Shown here one piece after another: positions 16,397-23,057 of a DNA stretch of 23,081 nucleotides (its first letter is position 1; every line of letters begins with the position of its first letter). The notes below the pieces were generated by a model, which worked only from the letters and a program-made list of their open reading frames with translations, had not been told where the DNA came from and did no database searches. The translations under genes were made by a program, and so were the position numbers. Source of the DNA: Bacillota bacterium (GTDB taxonomy: Bacteria > Bacillota > Negativicutes > Sporomusales > Sporomusaceae); assembly GCA_023443285.1 (NCBI GenBank), contig JAEZVB010000060.1, positions 1 through 23,081 of the forward strand, in the 5' to 3' direction.

Positions 16397-17155
16397 ATGC
16401 CGAGAACTGCCCGTAAAAAAAGTAATAGCGGAATATATCACATAATGCTAAGAGGAATAAACCGACAAACTATATTTGAAGACGATGAAGATAGAATTAA
16501 ATTTGTTGATACCATAAGGCACTATAAACAAAAATGCGGGTTTAACATTTTTGCATATTGCCTTATGGATAATCATGTCCATCTTATTATCAAAGAAAAT
16601 GATGAACCGTTGGAAAACTTGATGAAACGAATAGGTGTAAGTTATGTTTATTGGTATAATTGGAAATACAAGCGGTCTGGTCATTTATTCCAAGATAGAT
16701 ATAAAAGTCAAGTTATTGAAGACGATAGCTATTTATTGTCGGTAATACGATACATACACCAAAATCCTATTAAAGCAAATATCACAACTTCCATGGGCAA
16801 GTACCCATGGACCAGTTATGCTGAATATATAGGGCATTCTACCATAACAGATATAAAATTTGTTCTTGAGATATTCTCACAAAACCCTAAAAGGGCAAGA
16901 GAATTATTTGTAGAGTATATGGATGAGAACAGAGAAGATATTCTTGAATTGAAAATAAAATGCAGATTAACCGATGAAGAGGCAAAACAAATTGTGAAGC
17001 AAGTGTTGGGTAATTTAGCAACTAATGAATTACTAACAATGGAAAAAGAAAAAAGAGACGATTGTTTAAGGCAACTTAAAGAAAATGGCGGGATATCAGT
17101 TAGACAAATAGCAAGAATAACCGGGATCACTTTTAATATAGTAGCTAAAGCCTAG
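16397..17155 (+). CDS. REP-associated tyrosine transposase (RAYT, IS200/IS605-like Y1)
   Basis: A 252-residue single-strand DNA transposase of the Y1 HUH superfamily, expected to nick and move REP palindromes. It begins MPRTARKKSNSGIYHIMLRG. The HUH histidine pair is in MDNHVHLII, and the catalytic tyrosine lies in the RAYT signature RYIHQNPIKA. The characteristic YPWTSYAEYIG follows, and the C-terminus ends in a helix-turn-helix-like ISVRQIARITGIT segment, so the gene appears complete. The ATG at 16397 follows AGGTG by six bases; a GTG at 16388 overlaps that site. Its stop codon nearly touches a REP-like element, another in inverted orientation lies just upstream, and further copies follow within 2.5 kb, the arrangement expected for an active or recently active RAYT locus. 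Confidence 0.92.
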   Translation: MPRTARKKSNSGIYHIMLRGINRQTIFEDDEDRIKFVDTIRHYKQKCGFNIFAYCLMDNHVHLIIKENDEPLENLMKRIGVSYVYWYNWKYKRSGHLFQDRYKSQVIEDDSYLLSVIRYIHQNPIKANITTSMGKYPWTSYAEYIGHSTITDIKFVLEIFSQNPKRARELFVEYMDENREDILELKIKCRLTDEEAKQIVKQVLGNLATNELLTMEKEKRDDCLRQLKENGGISVRQIARITGITFNIVAKA

Positions 17156-17184
17156 GAAACAGGGCGAACCGTCCCCTTGTATCC
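17153..17184 (+). repeat. REP-like element downstream of the RAYT gene
   Basis: AGGAAACAGGG and CCCTTGTATCCT form imperfect arms around the GAACCGTCC core. The element overlaps the RAYT stop codon region and is inverted relative to the upstream copy at 16316-16350. Confidence 0.7.
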
Positions 17185-17238
17185 TGCCCTTGTATCCTGA
17201 ATATCTATGGCTAATTATCGGTAAATGCTGTTATGAAA

Positions 17239-17269
17239 AGCCGGATGCCTTAATAGGGCACGTCCGGTT
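17239..17269 (+). other. Hairpin resembling a conserved group II intron segment
   Basis: AGCCGGA and TCCGGTT arms enclose TGCC/GGCA with a CG bulge, and TCTG follows. The GCCGGATGC...GCACGTCCGGTTCTG pattern is typical of the stem bordering reverse-transcriptase frames in bacterial group II introns. No reverse transcriptase frame is present, so at most this is a relic. Confidence 0.35.
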
Positions 17270-17310
17270 CTGCCGTAAAGTGAAGCGCACGAAATAGGAT
17301 TGACTTTTTA

Positions 17311-17356
17311 AAAGAGAACTCCTGCTAAATTTTGTATGAAATTGGCAGGAGTTTCG
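17311..17356 (+). repeat. Dispersed GGCAGGAG hairpin repeat, full copy
   Basis: AACTCCTGC pairs with GCAGGAGTT around an AT-rich loop containing TTTTGTATGAAAT. The same hairpin with the same flanks is at 19785-19826, with half copies at 5226 and 19945. Confidence 0.65.
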
Positions 17357-17411
17357 TAGTTTCAGCCGGAAAATAAAAAAATAGGAAAAAAATTACAAAG
17401 GTGAGGTTAGA

Positions 17412-17855
17412 GTGGAAATTATAAAGATTGAAATTGACAAGAAACAATTTCTTGATTTACTATTATTGGCAGATGAACAAGAAGACATGATTGATAGGTA
17501 CTTAGACCACGGGAATATGTTTGCTCTATATGATGGTGACTTAAAGAGTGTCTGTGTGGTAGTATGTGAACCTAATGGTATTTGCGAACTAAAAAATATA
17601 GCCACTTATAGACAATATCAGGGTCAAGGTTACGGTAAGTATCTTGTAAACTATATTTCTGACTATTATAAAGGAAAATATCAAGTTATGTTTGTTGGCA
17701 CTGGGGAGAGCCCTGTCATTATTTCGTTTTATATGTCTTGCGGATTTATACTATCTCACCGGGTCAAGAATTTCTTTACGGACAATTATGATCACCTTAT
17801 TTTCGAATGCGGCGTGCAGCTTGTGGATATGATTTATCTTAAAAAAGAATTATAA
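17412..17855 (+). CDS. GNAT family N-acetyltransferase
   Basis: A 147-residue GNAT enzyme that would transfer an acetyl group from acetyl-CoA to an amine on an unknown substrate. The acetyl-CoA pyrophosphate loop is clear: ATYRQYQGQGYGKYLVNYI, with the QGQGYG core. It follows the strand ELKNIAT, and the later VMFVGTGESPVIISFYMSCGF segment is the usual strand 5 to helix 4 region. The start is GTG at 17412 with AAAGGTGAGG shortly before it. It lies downstream of the GGCAGGAG hairpin. A second GNAT gene follows 211 bases later; they differ in size and architecture, so they are not a recent tandem duplication. Confidence 0.82.
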   Translation: MEIIKIEIDKKQFLDLLLLADEQEDMIDRYLDHGNMFALYDGDLKSVCVVVCEPNGICELKNIATYRQYQGQGYGKYLVNYISDYYKGKYQVMFVGTGESPVIISFYMSCGFILSHRVKNFFTDNYDHLIFECGVQLVDMIYLKKEL

Positions 17856-17956
17856 AATATGAAAAAGCCAACAATTTATTTTCTTGACCCCATATTCCAG
17901 TTATAGTGTTAGAGAAGCATTAATAGAATGTCAACAGCCCCGCTCCCGTGACACCT

Positions 17957-18007
17957 AAAATGTAGTAGCTAACGCACAGGAAACAGTAGAACCGTCCTGC
18001 CGTATCT
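17957..18007 (+). repeat. REP-like element carrying a RAYT 3'-end relic
   Basis: AGGAAACAGTAGAACCGTCC matches the REP core at 17153-17184. The 20 or so bases before it (ATGTAGTAGCTAACGCACAGG) also match the last codons of the RAYT gene (ATAGTAGCTAAAGCCTAGG), so the element includes the tail of a lost RAYT copy. Confidence 0.6.
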
Positions 18008-18066
18008 TCTGTTGTTGAATAACTGGTAAAGATACCTGGAATTTGGAGCGATTGTGAGGTGGTAGA

Positions 18067-18828
18067 ATGGAAAATTTGAATGCTGATTTTATAAACTTAA
18101 CAATAGAAAACCTTGTCAATGAGCATTTATGCTGCATTATCCGCAGTAAAAAGGTTCATCGGGGTATTGAGGCAAAGCGACAATGGCTTTCTGACCGACT
18201 AAATGAAGGTCATGTTTTTAGAAAGTTAAACGCAAGGGCTACGGTTTTTATTGAATATGCTCCTCTTGAAACCGCTTGGGTTCCCATTATTGGTGACAAT
18301 TATTATTATATGTATTGTTTATGGGTTTCTGGTAGTTACAAAGGTAAAGGGTATGGGAAATTACTAATGGAGTATTGTTTGGCTGATGCCAAAGAAAGGG
18401 GTAAATCCGGTATTTGTATGCTCGGATCAAAAAAACAAAAATCATGGCTTACTGACCAATCATTTGCGAAAAAGTTCGGCTTTGAGGTTGTTGATACTAC
18501 CGATAATGGATATGAATTGCTTGCACTTTCTTTTGACGAGACAACACCAAAGTTTGCACAAAATGCTAAAACTCAAAAAATTGAAAGCAAAGAGCTAACA
18601 ATTTATTATGATATGCAATGCCCCTATGTCTATCAAAATATTGAGATGATAAAACAGTATTGTGAAATAAATGATATTCCTGTATCTTTAATTGAAGTAG
18701 ATACGCTACAAAAAGCAAAGGAATTGCCTTGTGTTTTCAACAACTGGGGTGTGTTTTATAAAGGAAATTTTGAGACAGTGAATTTGTTGTTAGATGTAGA
18801 CTACTTAAAAAGAATACTCAAAAAATGA
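18067..18828 (+). CDS. yoaP: YoaP-like GNAT acetyltransferase with C-terminal YoaP domain
   Basis: A two-domain protein of 253 residues, the same layout and length as Bacillus YoaP-type proteins. Residues about 1-160 are a GNAT domain with the acetyl-CoA loop GSYKGKGYGKLLMEYCLADA after the strand YMYCLWV. Residues about 185-250 match the YoaP C-terminal domain, thioredoxin-like in pattern, beginning LTIYYDMQCPYVYQNIEMI and ending FYKGNFETVNLLLD. The substrate is unknown. The ATG at 18067 follows GTGAGGTGG. The leader and first five codons are repeated at 15165-15238, and a REP-like element lies directly upstream, so the 5' end has been involved in rearrangement. Another REP-like element follows the stop codon. 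Confidence 0.85.
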   Translation: MENLNADFINLTIENLVNEHLCCIIRSKKVHRGIEAKRQWLSDRLNEGHVFRKLNARATVFIEYAPLETAWVPIIGDNYYYMYCLWVSGSYKGKGYGKLLMEYCLADAKERGKSGICMLGSKKQKSWLTDQSFAKKFGFEVVDTTDNGYELLALSFDETTPKFAQNAKTQKIESKELTIYYDMQCPYVYQNIEMIKQYCEINDIPVSLIEVDTLQKAKELPCVFNNWGVFYKGNFETVNLLLDVDYLKRILKK

Positions 18829-18853
18829 AATTACAATTCCGATTTACAACTAA

Positions 18854-18893
18854 GGGATACAAAGGAACCGTCCCTTTGTATCCCTTTGTATCC
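18854..18893 (+). repeat. REP-like element with tandem right arm
   Basis: GGGATACAAAGG (18854-18865) pairs perfectly with CCTTTGTATCCC (18873-18884) around the loop AACCGTC. The right arm is then repeated in part (CCCTTTGTATCC twice). It sits 26 bases after the YoaP-like gene. Confidence 0.72.
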
Positions 18894-18937
18894 TTTATTG
18901 AACAACAACTTAACTAATGTATACTAACTAAAGCTTG

Positions 18938-19052
18938 TGGCATGTTATGGAGCAATTTTAGTGGCATGTACTAGAACAATGTAATGTCCGCGGAGCCAGT
19001 AAATTCAAAGGTCTAATTTTTGTTCCACTTCCGACATGCCAGTGGTGCCATA
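18938..19052. mobile_element. Possible IS-end remnant (IS21-like arrangement)
   Basis: GTGGCATGT repeats directly at 18938 and 18961, with about 15 of 20 following positions shared, and the inverse ACATGCCA occurs at 19034-19041. Perfect TGGCATGT/ACATGCCA termini and multiple internal end repeats recall IS21-type ends with the transposase lost. There is no coding capacity. Confidence 0.35.
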
Positions 19053-19113
19053 TACATTAAGATAACATGTTTGCTTAAGATTAGTCGGGGAGAACCGTAT
19101 CATTGGTGATGGA

Positions 19114-19155
19114 AAAAGTAGTCCGCTGCCAAATTAATACAATTTGACAGTGGAC
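19114..19155 (-). terminator. Terminator of the small zinc-ribbon gene
   Basis: A 14-bp stem (19123-19136 with 19142-19155, one mismatch and one G-U pair) is followed on the minus strand by a run of five T residues at 19114-19118. Confidence 0.65.
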
Positions 19156-19182
19156 AAATAAGCAGGTTATTTCTTTCAAGAG

Positions 19183-19479
19183 TTACTGTTGTGACATATA
19201 TGCTGAGGCAATAGCCTCTTGTATCATGTTGGAGGTAATCCCTTCCGTCCATTTATTAAAATAGCATGGATAGTTGGTTCCGCAGGTCTTACATTCTATA
19301 TATTGCTTAGCGTCCTTTTGTTCCCGTTTATCATACATATAAGGAAGAAGATCGTTGGTGTTATTAACTCCAGGGGCATTCCCATCTATCCTATAGGAGT
19401 ATTCATAAGTTGCTTGGTATTTTAGTGTAAAATGGTCAGCGCTGCAAACGGGGCATACAATGTGAGTGTTATGATGCAT
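19183..19479 (-). CDS. Small CxxC zinc-ribbon protein, unknown function
   Basis: Not recognised beyond its metal site. The 98-residue protein has CPVC near the N-terminus and CKTC about 60 residues later, a spaced zinc ribbon. Between them lie aromatic and polar residues (LKYQATYEYSYRI) and an acidic/lysine-rich loop, and the C-terminus is a predicted helix (SNMIQEAIASAYMSQQ). The ATG at 19479 follows AGGTG by seven bases; a GTG three codons earlier overlaps the ribosome site. It is the only minus-strand gene in this accessory stretch, has its own terminator, and lies between the IS-end remnant and the REP copies. Confidence 0.6.
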   Translation of the reverse strand: MHHNTHIVCPVCSADHFTLKYQATYEYSYRIDGNAPGVNNTNDLLPYMYDKREQKDAKQYIECKTCGTNYPCYFNKWTEGITSNMIQEAIASAYMSQQ

Positions 19480-19635
19480 GTTCTTCACCTCTATTTTAAT
19501 ATATTGATATTGTTTTTGTTTTCTAAGGAACTAACTACATAAGACCAGTGGTTGCCTATTGCTATTATATCCATAAATTGTAGACTAATGCTGACACTAA
19601 AGCTACAGGGAACGTTCTTATTGCTTCTTTATTAG

Positions 19636-19665
19636 AGGAAACAGTAGAACCGTCCCCTTGTATCT
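19636..19665 (+). repeat. REP-like element
   Basis: AGGAAACAGTAGAACCGTCC followed by CCTTGTATCTT is almost identical to the elements at 17153 and 17978, in the same orientation. An open frame running through it ends at a TAA near 19740 (HEQKRAFKLLIDRTVYD); it may be a gene tail cut by the element but cannot be identified. Confidence 0.7.
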
Positions 19666-19784
19666 TAATCCCCATGAACAGAAACGAGCATTTAAGTTGT
19701 TGATTGATCGGACTGTGTATGACAGGGAAATAATGGATTAAGGATAGATGTTTTATACAGATAATTAGTCTTATAACATTTGTA

Positions 19785-19826
19785 AGAGAAACTCCTGCTA
19801 AATTTGTATGAATTTGGCAGGAGTTT
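19785..19826 (+). repeat. Dispersed GGCAGGAG hairpin repeat, full copy
   Basis: AAACTCCTGC pairs with GCAGGAGTTT around a loop with ATTTGTATGAAT. It matches the copy at 17311-17356 including the flanking AGAG. Confidence 0.65.
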
Positions 19827-19835
19827 TGCATTTAT

Positions 19836-19922
19836 ATGGCAAATATTATTAAACATGGAAATAGAGCTGATGGCATTGAAGCGGGCCGAGACCGTTTTTT
19901 GACTCGCGGGTCCTTAGCCTAA
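19836..19922 (+). CDS. Possible 28-residue peptide gene
   Basis: ATG at 19836, 12 bases after AGGAG of the hairpin repeat, opens a frame MANIIKHGNRADGIEAG ending at TAA 19920-19922. The first codons (ATG GCA AAT) parallel the TTG GCA AAC start of the next gene, which also follows a GGCAGGAG copy. It may be a chance frame or a small regulatory peptide. Confidence 0.25.
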   Translation: MANIIKHGNRADGIEAGRDRFLTRGSLA

Positions 19923-19944
19923 TGTCAAGATTCATGCTGATTTT

Positions 19945-19985
19945 GTGTGAATTTGGCAGGAGTTCTATAAGTTTTTGGCAAACAC
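19945..19985 (+). repeat. Half copy of the GGCAGGAG repeat at the operon start
   Basis: TTTGTGTGAATTTGGCAGGA and the bases after it match the right half of the hairpin repeats. This copy supplies the apparent ribosome site (AGGAG) and runs into the TTG start of the three-gene operon. Confidence 0.55.
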
Positions 19986-20748
19986 TTATAGATTAACCAT
20001 CAATAAGTGGGATGTGCTTATTATTAAAAATATTACTATATTCAATGGATCTATTCCCCAAATCGGTTATATTGCCAGAACAGGTACTAAAGGCGACGAA
20101 ATGGATATGGTGAATTACTATATTCAATATATTATAAAACAATGTCGGAGATACAAAAAAAAGAAGTTGGCAGTTTTTATCGAGCCACAAATTGAGACGG
20201 GATATCCGGATATTGTAATTGTTGAATATTGTGAAATACCAGCATATAGATGGAATAAGAACAGAAAACAATTATCTAACACAGACTTAAAAATCCTTTT
20301 TGAGATAGAAAAGGCTAAAGAAATAACTATTAGCCAACTTGGAAATCTATTAGGTTATTGCGAATCTGAAATAGAAAAATCTATTAGTCGCTTACATAAT
20401 GCAAGTTTAATTAAATTAATTGGGAGAAAAATCTGTCGGGTACCTAAATCGCAATATTGTTGTGTAAAAAAAGTTATTGCTATTGAGGCAAAGATTGACA
20501 AATGGTCAGAAGCAATTCGCCAAGCAAATAATAATATATGGTTTTCTACGGAATCCCGTATACTGTTGAATAAAGAAAAGTGTACTCCAGTAATTATAGA
20601 TAAATGTATTGAACAAGGTATTGGCGTTGTATTGGTTAATGGGAAAGTGAAAAAAAGTATTGATGGAGAAATAAGAAAATTCCCTGTTTCCTATTTATCT
20701 TTATTATTTAATGAGTGGGTTCAGCGGTATTTGCATATGGAGGAATAA
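19975..20748 (+). CDS. Putative PD-(D/E)XK-fold protein with inserted winged helix (operon gene 1)
   Basis: No named family was recognised. The 257-residue protein has three visible parts. Residues 1-90 end in IEPQIETGYPDIVIVEY, with Pro78-Asp79 in the position of the first half of a PD-(D/E)XK nuclease core. Residues about 98-158 look like a winged helix (LSNTDLKILFEI, TISQLGNLLGY, SISRLHNASLIKLI). Residues about 164-250 resume with VIAIEAKIDKWSEAIRQAN, where Glu171-x-Lys173 fits the second half of the core, then a hydrophobic strand GIGVVLVNG. The TTG start at 19975 lies on a repeat copy carrying AGGAG. It precedes the kinase gene by two bases. A DNA-binding or nuclease role is inference from motifs only. 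Confidence 0.6.
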   Translation: MANTYRLTINKWDVLIIKNITIFNGSIPQIGYIARTGTKGDEMDMVNYYIQYIIKQCRRYKKKKLAVFIEPQIETGYPDIVIVEYCEIPAYRWNKNRKQLSNTDLKILFEIEKAKEITISQLGNLLGYCESEIEKSISRLHNASLIKLIGRKICRVPKSQYCCVKKVIAIEAKIDKWSEAIRQANNNIWFSTESRILLNKEKCTPVIIDKCIEQGIGVVLVNGKVKKSIDGEIRKFPVSYLSLLFNEWVQRYLHMEE

Positions 20749-20750
20749 AG

Positions 20751-21593
20751 ATGTACCTTCAAGAGTTAAAAGGGAGATATTCGCGATTAGAACGAATTAA
20801 AAAAGGTGGTCAAAAAACTGTTTTTCGAGCTGAGGGCGGGAGTGAACCTGTTGCTCTTAAGTTAATTCACTGCCCCAATGATCCAAGGGTAATGCAAGAA
20901 ATTGAAATCATGAAAGGTCTTGTATCACGTTATATTCCTAAAATTATTGAATCAGGAAATGTAGTAGATGAAACAGATGGAGAAACCTTACTTTATATAA
21001 TAGAGGAATACATTCATGGAGATTCGTTAAGAGACTGGTTAGCAAAAGGAAATACTTTTGACTTGAAAATAGCATATCAAATTTTATTTTATCTTATTGA
21101 GATTGAAATTGAACTAGAAGAGCTTAAAATTCTTCATAGAGATATTAATCCTAACAATATTATACTTTTAAATAATGGAGAAATTCGTTTAATAGATTTT
21201 GGTTTGGCTAAAATTATAGGAGGACTATCATTAACAAAGACGGCAGCAATTAATGGACCTTTTACACCAGGCTATGCTCCTCATGAACAAATTGCAAATA
21301 TAAAATTAAATCAAGATGTGAGGACAGATTTATTTCAGATTGGTGTTACTATTTATGAGGCGCTTTCTGGTAAAAATCCTTTTGTTGAACAGGCAAGTGG
21401 ACTCTATGATATAATGTCGCGAACAATGACCTTGATGCCACCTACTTTAAATATTGGGGGCGATACAAAAGGAATGTTTAGTCAGTTTATCAATATGCTT
21501 ATGGCTAAAAATCAATCACAGAGACCAGACACAGCGCAACAGGCTATGAAATATTTACTTGCGATACAATCTTCATTGGAAATTGAGGGATAA
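20751..21593 (+). CDS. Hanks-type serine/threonine protein kinase (operon gene 2)
   Basis: A 280-residue soluble kinase consisting of the catalytic domain alone. The key residues are present: a relaxed glycine loop (KKGGQKTVFRA, 17-27), Lys37 in VALKLI, Glu50 in the C helix, the catalytic loop HRDINPNN (129-136, with Asn replacing the usual Lys at 133), DFG at 149-151, and GYAPHEQ as the activation-segment end. It should therefore phosphorylate Ser/Thr. No transmembrane or PASTA region exists, so it is not a wall-sensing PrkC-type kinase. The ATG at 20751 follows GGAGG by seven bases and begins two bases after gene 1; gene 3 begins two bases after its stop. The substrate is likely one of its operon partners or a host target (inference). 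Confidence 0.9.
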   Translation: MYLQELKGRYSRLERIKKGGQKTVFRAEGGSEPVALKLIHCPNDPRVMQEIEIMKGLVSRYIPKIIESGNVVDETDGETLLYIIEEYIHGDSLRDWLAKGNTFDLKIAYQILFYLIEIEIELEELKILHRDINPNNIILLNNGEIRLIDFGLAKIIGGLSLTKTAAINGPFTPGYAPHEQIANIKLNQDVRTDLFQIGVTIYEALSGKNPFVEQASGLYDIMSRTMTLMPPTLNIGGDTKGMFSQFINMLMAKNQSQRPDTAQQAMKYLLAIQSSLEIEG

Positions 21594-21595
21594 AA

Positions 21596-22795
21596 ATGGA
21601 TTTATATCTTCAAATGGGACATGGCATGCAAGAAATGTGCATAGAATTAATTAAAATGTGGGGTAAAGGTACTGTAATATTAAGCCCTGTTAACATACCA
21701 CCGACTAAAATTATAACTTATGCAAAAAAAATAAAATTAGAGGGCGGAAGTGTATTATTTGATCCTCAAATGTTTTATCCAAAAGAGGGACACTCAAAGC
21801 TTAAACTCTATGACTATTGGCCTGGGGAAAATGTTTCTATAAGTGAAAATGAATGCAGTAAAAGTATTAACCGAGAAATATTTAAAATTAATGAGCAAAT
21901 ACAAAGTAGTAGAATTATTCTTCCTTCGATTGAAATGAATGATACTAAGATTGGATATGGTATAAAATGCTTGAGTGATTCCGCAAATTATTTCAAGGAA
22001 AAGACAGATAAGGATTTACTTGCAACACTATGCCTGTATCCTGAAACTATACGGAATATAAGCATAATAGAACAACTTGTAGAACAATTAAAAAAGCTCC
22101 CGGTGCAAGGTTATTATATTGTTGCACACCCTGCAAATAACGAATATATAGTATCAGATCCATTATGGATGATGGGAATGTTAAAATTACTAACATGTCT
22201 CAAATTAGCTCAAAAACTTGTTATTGTTGGATACTCAAATCATCAAGGGTTAATTTATTCCTTAGCACATGTAGACGCTATTGCATCCGGAAATTATATG
22301 AATACGCGCTCGTTTGTACCATCAAAATTTAAGTCTCCCCAAGACGATGATATTAAGCATAAAAGTACATGGTATTATCACCCCACTGCTATGAGTGAAT
22401 ATAAAGCAGCATTGTTGGACATCGCAAAGCAAAGAAACTTTTTAGATTCTTTTAAACCACAAGGCGATTTTGAGAATATTTATTCGGAAATGTTGTTTAA
22501 AGGTGCGACTCCTTCCTCAACAAACTATAAGGAACCAAATTCATTTAAACATTATTTGCATTGTTTAAATGTGCAATGTATGGTTTTATCAAAAAAATCT
22601 TATGAAGAGACTTTTGATATGTACAATTTTCTACTGAATAATGCCGAAAACCTTATAAAAGAATACAAAAAAAGAGGAGTTAGTGGTCAAAATCGAGATT
22701 TCTATCCAGCTATAGAGGTAAATCGTGTCGCTATGTGCACAATAGATGAAGATTATGGTCTTAAGTTACGATTTGATTGGAATGATAATGAGTAA
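21596..22795 (+). CDS. Unknown protein, possible alpha/beta barrel (operon gene 3)
   Basis: Not recognised. The 399-residue protein begins MDLYLQMGHGMQEMCIELI and alternates predicted strands and helices: GTVILSPVNIPPTKIITYAKK, GGSVLFDPQMFYP, YDYWP, GYYIVAHPAN, KLVIVGYSNHQGLIYSLAHVDAIASGNYMN. This spacing, with phrases like LSP-N and LFDPQ, recalls TIM-barrel enzymes, possibly of the tRNA-guanine transglycosylase or luciferase type, but no catalytic signature is secure. The C-terminal third (about 270-399) is more helical. There is no signal peptide or membrane helix. It starts two bases after the kinase stop with GAGGGA as ribosome site, and a strong terminator follows. It could be the effector or sensor of the kinase module. 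Confidence 0.55.
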   Translation: MDLYLQMGHGMQEMCIELIKMWGKGTVILSPVNIPPTKIITYAKKIKLEGGSVLFDPQMFYPKEGHSKLKLYDYWPGENVSISENECSKSINREIFKINEQIQSSRIILPSIEMNDTKIGYGIKCLSDSANYFKEKTDKDLLATLCLYPETIRNISIIEQLVEQLKKLPVQGYYIVAHPANNEYIVSDPLWMMGMLKLLTCLKLAQKLVIVGYSNHQGLIYSLAHVDAIASGNYMNTRSFVPSKFKSPQDDDIKHKSTWYYHPTAMSEYKAALLDIAKQRNFLDSFKPQGDFENIYSEMLFKGATPSSTNYKEPNSFKHYLHCLNVQCMVLSKKSYEETFDMYNFLLNNAENLIKEYKKRGVSGQNRDFYPAIEVNRVAMCTIDEDYGLKLRFDWNDNE

Positions 22796-22891
22796 ATTAG
22801 ATTTGGTCGGTGAGCGTCGGCAGAACAGAGTTAGTGACAATATATTACTACGCTATGAAAATTTTTTATAAATATTGTTTACAAATTAGAT

Positions 22892-22935
22892 GCCAACCAG
22901 CATGATTTATCTTGCTGGTTGGCTTTTCTTTTTCT
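22892..22935 (+). terminator. Strong terminator of the three-gene operon
   Basis: GCCAACCAGCA (22892-22902) pairs perfectly with TGCTGGTTGGC (22913-22923), followed by TTTTCTTTTTCTT. The 96-base spacer from 22796 shows nothing else. Confidence 0.9.
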
Positions 22936-22936
22936 T

Positions 22937-23029
22937 GACTTACGTAAGCGTCTAAAAAGACAGTGGATAGAAACTCAAAATTGGTTATGGGATAATAACT
23001 CTAAACGTGATATGGAGTTTTTAAAGTAA
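22937..23029 (+). pseudogene. Possible C-terminal gene fragment
   Basis: One frame reads coherently as DLRKRLKRQWIETQNWLW and ends MEFLK-stop at 23029, but no start codon with a ribosome site precedes it because the operon terminator lies directly upstream. It may be the tail of a disrupted gene; the family is unknown. Confidence 0.25.
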
Positions 23030-23057
23030 GTCGAAAAACTCCCAAGGAGGTTTAGAG

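Noticed and set aside
17957..18000. Cyclic-di-GMP riboswitch (ACGCACAGG-like string)
   Set aside because: Only a few bases match; the surrounding sequence is explained by the RAYT tail and REP core.
19674..19740. Gene tail downstream of the REP element
   Set aside because: About 20 codons with no start and no recognisable family; it could be chance.
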